DNA from: Marinobacterium halophilum
GTDB lineage: Bacteria > Pseudomonadota > Gammaproteobacteria > Pseudomonadales > Balneatricaceae
Assembly (NCBI RefSeq): GCF_003014615.1
Contig: NZ_PYGI01000003.1
Coordinates: 1-64,000 of the forward strand
Reading direction: 5' to 3'
Length of the DNA stretch: 64,000 bases
Positions 9,481-18,636 of this stretch are shown here, piece after piece. A program made the position numbers and the translations under genes. Within the stretch, counting starts at the first letter, position 1. Every line of letters starts with the position of its first letter. Below the pieces are notes generated by a model. It did not search any database, had not been told where the DNA came from, and saw only the letters and a program-made list of their open reading frames with translations.

Positions 9481-10087
9481 CGGCACTCCGTTTCAATGAA
9501 CGACGTCCGGCAAATGCATGCGCCAAAGTGCCGCCATCGACAAACTCCAGCTCACCCCCGACAGGAACGCCATGCGCAATGCGCGTAATATTGACGTGCG
9601 TCTGCTGCAACTGCTCGGCAATGTAATGCGCCGTGGCTTCACCCTCAACCGTCGGGTTGGTCGCCAGAATAAGCTCACTGACTTCACCACCGTCAACGCG
9701 GGTAAACAGCTGCTCAAGGCCAAGCTCGTCAGGACCAATACCATCGATCGGCGACAGATGGCCCTTGAGCACAAAATAGACGCCATTGAAGCCGCCCGTC
9801 TGCTCAACCGCCATCAGATCCACCGGCGACTCAAGCACACAGACAACGCCTCGATCACGGGTACCATCCTCACAGATGCCACACCGCTCACGCTCGGACA
9901 GGTTGCGACACACTTGGCATTCACCAATATGTTCGACCGCCTGTACCAATGCCTCGGCAAGCGTCTGCGCTCCCGTACGATCACGTTCAAGCAGGTGCAA
10001 TGCCATACGTTGGGCCGACTTCGGCCCAACGCCAGGCAGTGTACGCAGCGCACTGATCAGTTCTTGCAGTAAGGGACTCAGACTCAT
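9473..10087 (-). CDS. recR: Recombination mediator protein RecR
   Basis: This 204-residue protein acts with RecF/RecO to load RecA on gapped DNA. It has an N-terminal helix-hairpin-helix ([17 protein letters not shown]), a C4 zinc finger ([16 protein letters not shown], about 57-72), a Toprim domain ([14 protein letters not shown] and later) and a C-terminal Walker-like segment. It sits directly downstream of ybaB, in the conserved dnaX-ybaB-recR order. Confidence 0.96.
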   Translation of the reverse strand: MSLSPLLQELISALRTLPGVGPKSAQRMALHLLERDRTGAQTLAEALVQAVEHIGECQVCRNLSERERCGICEDGTRDRGVVCVLESPVDLMAVEQTGGFNGVYFVLKGHLSPIDGIGPDELGLEQLFTRVDGGEVSELILATNPTVEGEATAHYIAEQLQQTHVNITRIAHGVPVGGELEFVDGGTLAHAFAGRRSLKRSADD

Positions 10088-10089
10088 TA

Positions 10090-10416
10090 TCAGAACGGCA
10101 TTTTGAAGCCCGGCGGCATACCCATGCCACTGGTCACCTTGGACATTCTTTCCTGCGTAGTCTGCTCAACCTTGCGCACAGCATCATTCACTGCAGCGGC
10201 GATCAGGTCTTCCAGGATCTCTTTGTCCTCTTCCATCAGGCTTTCATCGATCTGCACAGCCTTCACGTCATGACGACCATTCATGGTGATCCGTACCAGT
10301 CCGGCACCAGACTCACCGGATACTTCAGCACGCTGTACTTCTTCCTGCGCCTTCTGCATATCTTCCTGCATTTTCTGGGCCTGTTTCATCAGGTTCCCCA
10401 TGCCACCTTTCATCAT
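10090..10416 (-). CDS. ybaB: YbaB/EbfC family nucleoid-associated protein
   Basis: This 108-residue DNA-binding protein has a [20 protein letters not shown] start and the conserved [17 protein letters not shown] core of YbaB dimers. An in-frame upstream ATG at 10437 exists. The start at 10416 fits family N-termini and has AGGA eight bases upstream, so it is preferred. It lies between dnaX and recR with gaps of 25 and 2 bases, as in most gammaproteobacteria. Confidence 0.93.
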   Translation of the reverse strand: MMKGGMGNLMKQAQKMQEDMQKAQEEVQRAEVSGESGAGLVRITMNGRHDVKAVQIDESLMEEDKEILEDLIAAAVNDAVRKVEQTTQERMSKVTSGMGMPPGFKMPF

Positions 10417-10441
10417 GGTGCCTTTCCTCTCGTTCAATCAG

Positions 10442-12259
10442 TCAGTCAATCGGCCGTACCGAGTCGCGCTCGATAGTAGCCCCAAAATGTTCCATCAATA
10501 TCTGTACCGTGGCATCGGTTTCGATGGCCACAACGGCTTCAGCCAACCGCTCCACACGTTTGCGCTCAGCCCGCTGCGCAGGCGTTTCTCGCGTCTGCGC
10601 AGCCTGGATGAACTCAACATGACACGCGTCGCCTTTCACCTGCCGGATCGCATCACTGATACGCTCACGGCGATCACCACTGAGCAAGGCTTCCTGCTCG
10701 GGCATGTAGTGGAAACGCATGAGGTCATCCTGTTCGACCTCCAGCGAGAGATTTCGTGCCAGGCTCTCGGCCATACCGCTCAGGCCAAGGGTTTGCAACA
10801 GCAACGCCCACGCTTCGCCCTTGGCTATACCCGGATCTGCAATCGGAGCCTCAGGCACCCCCTCGGGGGCGGACGATACAGGCCTATTGAGCGGTGCTGC
10901 TGCCGGCTGCACATGTTTAACGTCAGCCGGGCGGGACTTTTTTGGCTCAGCATCACCCATGGCAGCCAAGTCTGCTGGCAACTCTTCCCACGGCGGCACA
11001 TCATCCAGCGGCGGTGCCGCAGGTTGAGGCTCGGCACGGGGCATTGGAGCCGGAGCCGCTTTAGGCGCCGAGGTTGGTGTGGAGACCGGTGCGGCAGCTG
11101 TGTCAGCGTGCGAACGTGCAGCCGGTGCAGCATCGGTCACCGCAGTGGCAGCAGATGCTGCCAGCGGTTCGGCATCCGCCGGACGGAACGCCAACATCCG
11201 CAGTAACGTCATCTCCAGCCCTTCACGGGGCTCAGGCACCAACGGCAGATCCTTGCGTCCCATCAGCGCGACCTGGTAGTACAACTGCACTTCTTCTGCC
11301 CGCATCTGCTGCGCAAGTGCCAGAATCTGCTCGCGATCGCCCAGGCTATTATCGACCGCCGCCGGCACCACCTGCGCCAAGGCAACGCGGTGCAGCAGGC
11401 TGACGATATCGCCCAACACACCATGGTAGTCCGGCGAGAATTCCGCCAGGGCATACACGGCTTCCAGCACCGCTTGCGGCTGATGCGCAGCGACATGCTC
11501 CATAATGCGGTAAACCAACTGCTGGTCGATAGTTCCCAGCATCGAGCGCACATCGGCTTCATTGACCGCACCGGCACCAAAAGCAATCGCCTGGTCGGTC
11601 AGGCTGAGGGCGTCGCGCATGGAGCCATCCGCCGAGCGTGCCAACAACCAAAGTGCCGCCACCTCACAGGGGATACTTTCCTCCTGCAGCACATATTCCA
11701 GATGCTGCTGAATACGCTCTGCCGTCAGATTCTTCAGGTTGAACTGCAAACAGCGCGACAAAACCGTCATCGGCAACTTCTGCGGATCGGTGGTAGCCAG
11801 CAGGAACTTGACGTGGGGCGGCGGCTCTTCAAGCGTCTTCAACAGCGCATTGAACGAGCTGTTGGACAGCATGTGTACCTCATCGATAAGGTACACCTTG
11901 AAGCGCCCATGGGTTGGCGCATACTGGACGTTTTCCAGCAGTTCACGGGTATCCTCGACCTTGGTACGCGATGCAGCATCGACCTCAATCAAGTCAACAA
12001 ATCGACCTTCGGCTATCTCGACACAGGCACTGCACTGGCCACAGGGCTCGGACGATACGCCGGTTTCACAGTTCAAGGACTTGGCAAACAGACGGGCGAT
12101 CGAGGTCTTACCTACCCCCCGCGTACCAGTAAACAGATAGGCATGGTGCAGACGGTCATCATCCAGTGCGTTAACCAATGCCTTGAGGACGTGCTCTTGC
12201 CCGACCATTTCCGCAAAGCGCTTGGGCCGCCATTTGCGTGCCAGAACCTGATAGCTCAT
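10442..12259 (-). CDS. dnaX: DNA polymerase III subunits tau and gamma
   Basis: This 605-residue clamp-loader ATPase (tau) has a Walker A (FTGTRGVGKTSIARL, about 42-56), a zinc-binding Cys cluster (CETGVSSEPCGQCSAC), a Walker B (VYLIDEVHML) and a sensor LSRCLQF. An Ala/Pro-rich linker (about 370-450) leads to a C-terminal tau domain. At codons 440-441 the frame reads CCA AAA AAG with a hairpin downstream. A -1 shift there gives four more residues (V-P-P-G) and a TGA at 10925-10923, producing a gamma form of about 445 residues, close to the 431 of E. coli. It is first in the dnaX-ybaB-recR-rnd-ycgL-ycgN run. Confidence 0.96.
   Translation of the reverse strand: MSYQVLARKWRPKRFAEMVGQEHVLKALVNALDDDRLHHAYLFTGTRGVGKTSIARLFAKSLNCETGVSSEPCGQCSACVEIAEGRFVDLIEVDAASRTKVEDTRELLENVQYAPTHGRFKVYLIDEVHMLSNSSFNALLKTLEEPPPHVKFLLATTDPQKLPMTVLSRCLQFNLKNLTAERIQQHLEYVLQEESIPCEVAALWLLARSADGSMRDALSLTDQAIAFGAGAVNEADVRSMLGTIDQQLVYRIMEHVAAHQPQAVLEAVYALAEFSPDYHGVLGDIVSLLHRVALAQVVPAAVDNSLGDREQILALAQQMRAEEVQLYYQVALMGRKDLPLVPEPREGLEMTLLRMLAFRPADAEPLAASAATAVTDAAPAARSHADTAAAPVSTPTSAPKAAPAPMPRAEPQPAAPPLDDVPPWEELPADLAAMGDAEPKKSRPADVKHVQPAAAPLNRPVSSAPEGVPEAPIADPGIAKGEAWALLLQTLGLSGMAESLARNLSLEVEQDDLMRFHYMPEQEALLSGDRRERISDAIRQVKGDACHVEFIQAAQTRETPAQRAERKRVERLAEAVVAIETDATVQILMEHFGATIERDSVRPID
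10903..10943 (-). promoter_or_regulatory. Programmed -1 frameshift signal in dnaX
   Basis: On the minus strand the heptamer A AAA AAG occupies 10943-10937 in the correct frame. Six bases later CCGGCTG (10930-10924) pairs perfectly with CAGCCGG (10909-10903) across a 14-base loop. The -1 frame meets TGA at 10925-10923. This is the same arrangement as the E. coli dnaX tau/gamma site. No strong Shine-Dalgarno-like stimulator is obvious upstream; a GGGTGA lies roughly 15-20 bases before it. Confidence 0.85.
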
Positions 12260-12431
12260 GCTGCCTCATTGCCAAATTTGAACGTTTCAATGGGGGCAAA
12301 TATTAACATGCTTTATTCGTCGATGCCCCTCTGGATAAGGCCAACACAGGGTTTATACCCACACGCCAATTGCTTTATCCGCCAATTCGATCAAAACTGA
12401 ATGCAAGGACTTACAGGCAAGGTGGTCAACC

Positions 12432-12923
12432 GTGGTAAAAGCAACCAAACCGAAAAAGATCGACCGTATCGACCGCAACATTCTGACGATCCTCCAGCAG
12501 GAAGGACGCATCTCCTACACCGAACTTGCTGAACGGGTGGGGCTGTCCACAACCCCCTGCATGGAGCGAGTCAAACGTCTGGAGCGTGACGGCATCATTA
12601 CCGGCTACCGCGCGACCGTCGACCCCGAAATGCTCAATTACAACCTGCTCGTATTTGTCGAAATCGCCCTGTCCTACCAATCACCCGATGCTTTTGAGCG
12701 CTTTAGCCGTGCGGTCAGGACTCTGCCTTACATTCTGGAGTGCCATCTGGTATCCGGTGATGCCGACTATCTGCTCAAGGCGCGCCTGCATGACATGTCC
12801 CAGTATCGAGAACTGTTGGGTGACATGCTGCTCACCCTGCCCGGCGTCAAGAATTCAAAATCCTATATCGTCATGGAAGAGATAAAGGAACAAAGCGCCC
12901 TGCCTGTCGAAATCAGCAGCTGA
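12432..12923 (+). CDS. lrp: Lrp/AsnC family transcriptional regulator, probable Lrp
   Basis: This 163-residue protein has an N-terminal AsnC-type HTH (IDRIDRNILTILQQEGRISY, then LAERVGLSTTPCMERVKRLE). A RAM ligand-binding domain follows (about 75-150, including VSGDADYLLKARLHDM). The STTPCMERVKRLERDGII segment is typical of true Lrp, the global regulator responding to leucine and alanine. It may control the dadA-ridA-alr operon further along the window, as Lrp does in E. coli, and perhaps the symporter gene downstream; both are inferences. Confidence 0.9.
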   Translation: MVKATKPKKIDRIDRNILTILQQEGRISYTELAERVGLSTTPCMERVKRLERDGIITGYRATVDPEMLNYNLLVFVEIALSYQSPDAFERFSRAVRTLPYILECHLVSGDADYLLKARLHDMSQYRELLGDMLLTLPGVKNSKSYIVMEEIKEQSALPVEISS

Positions 12924-13395
12924 TTCTACCGCTCGACATCAATTTACCCATAAAAACAGCGTTGACGTTACAGCAAACGTGGCTACTATGGGGGTTTCAG
13001 CTCCTCTCAATAACAATAATTCAATGAGGCAGACCATGGCGCCCCCTGCACACACACCACACCGATTTTCGCCCACAACCGGTGCATGCCCTGCACATTG
13101 CCGACTCACCGAACCCATATTCCGTCCTGCAACTTGTTGACGTCCTGATCACCGCACAGAACGGGATCAGGATATTCACCCTCAGAAGTAAAAAAGCCAA
13201 TTTTTTTTACTGATAAATTATTAAAAATCAGTAAAAAATAAGCAAAAGCAGACCATTGGCATGCTTTCTGCTGCATCCATCGTGATTACCTATCACGGGA
13301 GATTTTGCACATGGTCACAGATGAAACATATCGGTACTGGGCTGCACGCTCGCCCTTATACCCTCACACCGTATATATGACGGAGGTACACACTC
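12924..13395 (+). other. 472-base intergenic region between lrp and the symporter gene
   Basis: No convincing gene lies here. Two short frames have plausible starts: ATG 13036 (34 codons) and ATG 13312 (32 codons, running into the symporter gene); both look like chance or leader peptides. The stretch 13190-13250 is strongly AT-rich and contains a perfect inverted repeat, described separately. A GGAGG precedes the symporter ATG. Confidence 0.6.
13203..13238. promoter_or_regulatory. Perfect AT-rich inverted repeat, possible operator
   Basis: TTTTTTACTGAT (13203-13214) and ATCAGTAAAAAA (13227-13238) are perfect 12-base complements around a 12-base AT-only loop. Neither orientation ends in a T-run after the stem, so it is not a standard terminator. 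It may be a binding site or supercoiling-sensitive element for the symporter promoter; this is inferred from location. Confidence 0.45.
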
Positions 13396-14745
13396 ATGGA
13401 AGCCATTGAGTCTGCAATATCAGCCATTAACAACATCGTTTGGGGTCCGATGATGTTGGTGTTAATTCTGGGCGTCGGGCTATTCCTGTCGATCGGCCTC
13501 AAACTGGTGCCCATTCTCAAACTGGGCACCGGTTTCAAGCTGTTATGGAGTGGACGCACAGCCGCCGAAGGCGATAAGGCGGAAGGTGAAATCCCCCCCT
13601 TTCAAGCCTTGATGACCGCAATGTCAGCCACTGTTGGTACCGGTAACATCGCTGGCGTTGCCACTGCGATTTTCCTCGGCGGCCCCGGCGCACTGTTCTG
13701 GATGTGGATCACCGCCCTGATCGGCATGGCTACCAAATATTCAGAAGCCGTATTGGCGGTGCGTTATCGCGAGACCGATGAGAAAGGCCAGCATGTTGGC
13801 GGGCCGATGTACTACATCAAGAACGGCCTTGGCAAAAAATGGGCATGGATGGGCGTCATGTTCGCCATTTTCGGTGCCTGTGCAGGCTTCGGCATCGGCA
13901 ACACGGTTCAGTCGAATTCAGTTGCTGACGTGCTGCATGCCAATTTCAGCATCCCGACCTGGATCAGCGGCCTGGTCATGGCCGTACTGGTCGGCGCAGT
14001 ACTGATTGGCGGTATTAAACGTATCGGCCATGTTGCTGGCGCACTGGTGCCCTTTATGGCGATATCGTATCTGGTCGCTGGCCTGGTGGTATTGAGCATC
14101 AACTCACACCTGTTGCCTCAGGCACTGGATCTGATCTTTACCCACGCCTTCTCCCCTATCGCGGCACAGGGTGGTTTTGCTGGCGCAGCCGTCTGGGCAG
14201 CACTGCGCTTTGGCGTGGCACGTGGCGTATTCTCCAATGAAGCAGGCCTGGGCTCGGCACCTATCGCACATGCTGCTGCACAAACCCATGACCCTGTACG
14301 CCAGGGCTTGATCGCCATGCTGGGTACATTTCTGGATACACTGGTCATCTGTACGATTACCGGCCTGGTTATTGTCAGCTCTGGCGCATGGACCGGCGGT
14401 GAATCCGGCGCAGCCTTGACCAGCCAGGCATTTGCAACCGCCCTGCCAGGTTTGGGCAACTATCTGGTTGCCATCGCGCTCGCAATCTTTGCCTTCACCA
14501 CCATTATTGGCTGGTCCTTCTACGGCGAACGCTGCATCGAATTCCTGTTCGGCATCAAGGCAATCACGCCCTACCGTATCGCCTGGATTCTCGCGATCCC
14601 GCTGGGTGCAACCCTGAGCCTGGATTTCGTATGGCTGGTCGCCGATACATTGAATGCCATGATGGCCATTCCCAACTTGATCGCCTTGGCACTGCTAAGC
14701 CCAGTGGTGTTCAAGCTGACGCGGGAATATTTCAGCAAGCACTGA
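13396..14745 (+). CDS. Alanine/glycine:cation symporter (AgcS/AlsT family)
   Basis: This 449-residue inner-membrane transporter takes up alanine or glycine with sodium. Family signatures are clear: the N-terminal VWGPMMLVLILGVGLFLSIG, the AgcS motif AMSATVGTGNIAGVATAIFL near residue 75, GGPMYYIKNGLG, and FSNEAGLGSAPIAHAAA in the second half. About ten membrane helices are visible. A GGAGG sits at the right distance upstream. The long AT-rich region ahead suggests regulation, and nearby lrp makes control by amino-acid supply plausible. A terminator follows. Confidence 0.92.
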   Translation: MEAIESAISAINNIVWGPMMLVLILGVGLFLSIGLKLVPILKLGTGFKLLWSGRTAAEGDKAEGEIPPFQALMTAMSATVGTGNIAGVATAIFLGGPGALFWMWITALIGMATKYSEAVLAVRYRETDEKGQHVGGPMYYIKNGLGKKWAWMGVMFAIFGACAGFGIGNTVQSNSVADVLHANFSIPTWISGLVMAVLVGAVLIGGIKRIGHVAGALVPFMAISYLVAGLVVLSINSHLLPQALDLIFTHAFSPIAAQGGFAGAAVWAALRFGVARGVFSNEAGLGSAPIAHAAAQTHDPVRQGLIAMLGTFLDTLVICTITGLVIVSSGAWTGGESGAALTSQAFATALPGLGNYLVAIALAIFAFTTIIGWSFYGERCIEFLFGIKAITPYRIAWILAIPLGATLSLDFVWLVADTLNAMMAIPNLIALALLSPVVFKLTREYFSKH

Positions 14746-14770
14746 TCGTGAGACACATCTAATCAATACC

Positions 14771-14800
14771 AAAACGGGAGCCAATAGGCTCCCGTTTTTT
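14771..14800. terminator. Bidirectional terminator between symporter and M48 genes
   Basis: AAAACGGGAGCC (14771-14782) is complementary to GGCTCCCGTTTT (14787-14798) with a four-base loop, followed by more T. The A-run on the left and T-run on the right serve both convergent genes. Confidence 0.9.
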
Positions 14801-14801
14801 A

Positions 14802-15605
14802 TCAGGCTGCCTGTGCAGCAACCGACTGAACAGGGCGCGCATCATAATACGCTTCAATCGCCAGAATGCGCTTGGTCATGCGCGGATGAGACGACAAGAT
14901 CTCCTGCAGGAAGCCAAACACCTTGGGAATCTGCTGCTCCTGCCGCTTGAAAGCTTCAACACTGGTATGCGGGGTCAGCACTTGACTGCCCGACGCCAGC
15001 GTAATCATCGCGGTTACAGCCGCTTCACGGTTGGCCGGGATACTGGCGGCCGCAATACGATCGGCGGTCAATTCGCAGGAGCGGCTATAAGCTGCGCCCA
15101 GGAAGGGGACAAACATCGCCGGCTTCATCAGCAGGTTGATCCAGAAATTAACATGACCCGCAGCATGGTGCGCCAGCTCATGTGCCACAATCATGCGCAC
15201 ACGATCATTGTTTTTTTCATCCCAAAGCAGGTCGACCAGGCTGGAAAACATCAATACATACTGGGTCGACAGGAACTTCACAGCCAATGCGTTGGTCAGA
15301 CCGCCAGCATTGACCACAAAAGTTTCCGGGATACGGCCCAGGCCAAGCTGACGACCTACATCTTGAACCATCGCATTGAGCTCAGCATACTGCTGCTGAT
15401 TGACCTGAACACTGTTGCCGTAAAGTGTGGCGCGGAAAAAACGGCCCGCCACCCACAGCACCAGTGCCACCGGCAGCAACATGAGCAGAATGGAAAGCAT
15501 GGTGCCTAATAACAAACCAGCCCAAATCAAGCCACCAATCACCATACACATTAAGCGGTACAGCTTCTCTTTCGGGTGGCGCAGTTCATTCACAGATATC
15601 ATCAT
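14802..15605 (-). CDS. M48 family membrane metalloprotease
   Basis: This 267-residue protein has two adjacent N-terminal membrane helices (about 15-55) and a zinc-protease site VAHELAHHAAGH (HExxH) near residue 150. A downstream SCELTADRIAAA segment supplies the third zinc-ligand Glu typical of M48. It resembles HtpX-like and YggG-like proteases but is not clearly HtpX. ATG 15605 (followed by a second ATG) is chosen over a 29-residue extension because AAGGA lies just upstream. It may serve in membrane protein quality control. Confidence 0.82.
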   Translation of the reverse strand: MMISVNELRHPKEKLYRLMCMVIGGLIWAGLLLGTMLSILLMLLPVALVLWVAGRFFRATLYGNSVQVNQQQYAELNAMVQDVGRQLGLGRIPETFVVNAGGLTNALAVKFLSTQYVLMFSSLVDLLWDEKNNDRVRMIVAHELAHHAAGHVNFWINLLMKPAMFVPFLGAAYSRSCELTADRIAAASIPANREAAVTAMITLASGSQVLTPHTSVEAFKRQEQQIPKVFGFLQEILSSHPRMTKRILAIEAYYDARPVQSVAAQAA

Positions 15606-15848
15606 TATTCCTTTATCAAGATGGTAGTCAAAACAGGCACGAGAGAAGGACAGATGCAGGCCATACCGAAGAGCTACCTTCGACCGGGTCAATGCGGAAA
15701 TCCTTTTCCGTAACTGGGCGCTGACTATAATCCGCTTTCATGACAAGTTGAATCCCAGATAGCCGCTTCACGGTACTGATAGACTGTTTTCTAAGCTTTA
15801 TTTAAGCGACACCTGTCAAAATAAGGCAAATTCTGAACGGAGCACGGG

Positions 15849-17291
15849 ATGAGCATATCCAAACGGCTACAGACACTGATGGAACGCAGCGGTATTCGCG
15901 AGCTGCCCGCCCACCTCAAGTCCGGCGTTGAGCGCGGGCTTGAACAGCGCATAAAGCTGGCGGTGACAGGCCTCAGTCGTAGTGGCAAAACAGTTTTCAT
16001 CAGCGCTCTGGCCCGCCATCTGCTGCAAAGCGACCAAGATCGTTCGCTGCCGTTTTTCACCCCGGTCGCTGAAGGGCGCATTACGGCGACCCGCAACTTG
16101 AGCCACCAGGCACCGGCGCCCTTTCCGCTTACCGAGACATTAGCTGGCCTGCAAGCCTCGCCCCCACACTGGCCTGACTCGACCGATGCACTATCCGAAG
16201 TGCGCCTGGCCCTGCGCTACCGTCGCACCTCTGGCCTGACCCGCGTACTGGGAGAAGAATCCACCCTGTATCTGGACCTGATCGACTACCCTGGCGAGTG
16301 GCTGCTGGACCTGCCGATGCTGTCCATGAGCTTCAAGCAGTGGTGCCAACAGCAGCAACCGCTGTTTGAACAGGCACCGCGCGCCCAATTGGCCCGCGAA
16401 TGGCGTGATCGACAGCAGCAGATCGACTGGCTTGTACCTGCTTCCGATACCGAGTTCTCGCATCTGTGTGCCGAATACCGCACCCTTCTGCAACAGCTGC
16501 GCAAACCGCCTTACAGCCTCAGCCTGCTGCAGCCGGGCCGATTGCTAATGCCGGGCGACCTGGCGAACAGCCCATTGCTCAACCTATGTCCTATCATCAC
16601 GGCACTGCCACAGGCAACCGAAACCGCCGATCCAGATAGCCTGTACGCTCGCCTGGAGCGCGCTTATACCGCATATTGCGATCAGGTCATCCGGCCATTT
16701 TACCAAGATCACTTTCGCCACTTTGATCGCCAGATAGTGCTGGTCGACTGCCTGAAAACACTTAACCATGGCGAAGCCTGCTTCAATGACATGCAGCTGG
16801 CTTTGAACAGCCTGCTGCACAGCTTCGAATATGGCCGCAGCAGCCTGCTGAGGCGCCTGTTCAAACCGAAAATCGGCAAGGTATTGTTCGCAGCTACCAA
16901 AGCTGATCACGTGACCGCCAACCAGCACCACAACCTGGACTGCTTTCTGCAGCTGATGATCGACGATGCTCGACGCGAAATGCGCTTCGAACAGGTCGAC
17001 ACCCGTTGCCTGGCCCTGTCCTCTCTGCGCTCCACCACCGCCGCCGAGGCCAAGCTGGATGGCCAACACCTGTCCTGCCTGCGCGGCTTGCGCAAGGACA
17101 ATGGCGAAGAGATCGCCCTGTTCCCTGGAGAAGTGCCGGTTGCACTGCCACGGCCTCAGGACTGGAACAGCGACCGCTTCCGCTTCGTCGACTTTGCCCC
17201 ACGTCCGCTGCCTGCCGGCCCACTACACCCCGAACACCATATCCGCCTGGACCAGGCCGCCGAATACCTGCTGGGAGATCTTCTGCGATGA
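15849..17291 (+). CDS. ycjX: YcjX family P-loop protein (DUF463)
   Basis: This 480-residue GTPase-like protein has a P-loop (KLAVTGLSRSGKTVFISALA, about residues 35-55), a DYPGEW switch-like motif (about 146) and the C-terminal ATKADHVTANQHHNL region typical of YcjX. Its E. coli homologue belongs to the sigma-54/PspF-linked psp neighbourhood; no psp genes are seen here. The stop overlaps the ycjF start by four bases (ATGA), a conserved coupling. Confidence 0.92.
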   Translation: MSISKRLQTLMERSGIRELPAHLKSGVERGLEQRIKLAVTGLSRSGKTVFISALARHLLQSDQDRSLPFFTPVAEGRITATRNLSHQAPAPFPLTETLAGLQASPPHWPDSTDALSEVRLALRYRRTSGLTRVLGEESTLYLDLIDYPGEWLLDLPMLSMSFKQWCQQQQPLFEQAPRAQLAREWRDRQQQIDWLVPASDTEFSHLCAEYRTLLQQLRKPPYSLSLLQPGRLLMPGDLANSPLLNLCPIITALPQATETADPDSLYARLERAYTAYCDQVIRPFYQDHFRHFDRQIVLVDCLKTLNHGEACFNDMQLALNSLLHSFEYGRSSLLRRLFKPKIGKVLFAATKADHVTANQHHNLDCFLQLMIDDARREMRFEQVDTRCLALSSLRSTTAAEAKLDGQHLSCLRGLRKDNGEEIALFPGEVPVALPRPQDWNSDRFRFVDFAPRPLPAGPLHPEHHIRLDQAAEYLLGDLLR

Positions 17292-18298
17292 CCGATACAC
17301 ACAAATGGCAACGCCCGGTCGAACTGTCGACCGATACGCTGGAGCCTGAAACTGAGGCATCACAACCCGCGTCCGCGCGGGACATCCCTTTGGAAAAAGC
17401 CCAAACGATACCCGATCAAGCCGAGCCGGACGAGGTCACCACGCCTTCACGCCAGCCGCGCAGCAAGCGACTCTGGTTCACACTGACAGGACTGGTTGCG
17501 CTGGCAGCCGGTGCAGAGCTTGTCCGCCTGTTGGCATGGGGCTTTGACCTACACCCGCTGGTAGGCAGTGCTCTAGGAGTCGTAGTATTGGGGCTGATCA
17601 GTTTACTGGGGCTGGAGATCCGGCGCGGCTTGAAGGGCAGCCGCCAGCTGGCAAACGTGCGCCAGCTGCAGGCAGAAGGCGCTGCATTGATGGATGCACC
17701 AACACACGGCCACAGCCGCCGCTGGGTAAAACAGCTGGAAGCGCAGTATCAACACACACCACTGGCCAATAGCCTGCAAACGGCGATCAGCCAGCTGGAC
17801 AGCAGCTACAACGACCGTGAAATCCTGCACTACCTGAACCGTCACGCACTTGACGCTACCGATCGCAAAGCGCAGCAATGCGTTCAGCGTTACAGCATTG
17901 AGTCCGGCGTACTGGTCGCGTTCAGTCCCTGGGCCAGTTTCGACATGCTGCTGGTGGCATGGCGCAACCTGCGTATGCTCCGCGAGGTTGCCACGATTTA
18001 CGGACTGGCACCCGGGCTGCTGACCCAATGGCGGTTACTGAAACAGGTACTGCAAAATCTGGCCTTTGCCGGTGCCAGCGAAATGGCCATGGATGCCGGT
18101 TCCGCACTGCTCGGCAGCTCATTGACCGCCGGACTCTCCGCCCGCGCTGGACAAGGGCTTGGAGCAGGCCTGTTCACGGCCCGCACCGGCCTGACCGCTA
18201 TTAAAATGTGCCGCCCACTGCCCGACAATCGGCAACCGAGCAGTCAGCTGAGTAAAATTGCCAAGGGAATTGTGCAGCGCTTGACTATCAAACAGTAG
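17288..18298 (+). CDS. ycjF: YcjF family inner-membrane protein (UPF0283, DUF697)
   Basis: This 336-residue protein has a charged cytosolic N-terminus (about 1-60), two membrane helices (LTGLVALAAGAELVRLLAWG and a following GSALGVVVLGLISLLGLEIR) and a C-terminal DUF697 domain (from about residue 200, SGVLVAFSPWASFDMLLVAW). ATG 17288 overlaps the ycjX stop. The ycjX-ycjF pairing is widespread and supports both names. The function is unknown, with suggested links to envelope stress. Confidence 0.9.
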   Translation: MTDTHKWQRPVELSTDTLEPETEASQPASARDIPLEKAQTIPDQAEPDEVTTPSRQPRSKRLWFTLTGLVALAAGAELVRLLAWGFDLHPLVGSALGVVVLGLISLLGLEIRRGLKGSRQLANVRQLQAEGAALMDAPTHGHSRRWVKQLEAQYQHTPLANSLQTAISQLDSSYNDREILHYLNRHALDATDRKAQQCVQRYSIESGVLVAFSPWASFDMLLVAWRNLRMLREVATIYGLAPGLLTQWRLLKQVLQNLAFAGASEMAMDAGSALLGSSLTAGLSARAGQGLGAGLFTARTGLTAIKMCRPLPDNRQPSSQLSKIAKGIVQRLTIKQ

Positions 18299-18354
18299 CT
18301 TTACCTACAAGACAGACACCCGGAAAACACTTGCTCCGCCAGTGTCGCCCGGTA

Positions 18355-18636
18355 TCAGATACTGGCCTTTTTGGTCGCCTTGGACTGACGCTTGGCCAGC
18401 TCAGCCTGTAACAGAGCGACTTCTTCGGCGCCCAGCCACTCCTCAATCCAGCTGATCATATAGCGGCGCTTACGCGGGGTGCTTGACCAGGTCTTGTAAG
18501 CTCTGAGGTGTAACAAACAGATACAGGGGTCGCCTTGTGCAGGTGCCGAACACTCACAGGGAAACAAGCGGTTGCGGTCAAATTGACGATCGATCCACTC
18601 GGCTACCCAGGCTTTCTGATCTTTGCTGAATTCCAT
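18355..18636 (-). CDS. Small hypothetical protein with paired cysteines
   Basis: This 93-residue protein is not recognised. It has a CEC pair (residues 27-29) and a CIC pair (38-40) within FPCECSAPAQGDPCICLLHL, a possible metal-binding knuckle, and basic C-terminal residues. No signal peptide or membrane helix is seen. Codon use looks like that of the neighbours. It lies alone between ycjF (convergent) and the 4.5S RNA gene. Confidence 0.6.
   Translation of the reverse strand: MEFSKDQKAWVAEWIDRQFDRNRLFPCECSAPAQGDPCICLLHLRAYKTWSSTPRKRRYMISWIEEWLGAEEVALLQAELAKRQSKATKKASI

Noticed and set aside
13036-13140. Small gene of 34 codons in the lrp-symporter gap
   Set aside because: Although GAGG precedes the ATG, the peptide is Pro/His/Cys-rich and unlike known proteins; evidence is too weak.
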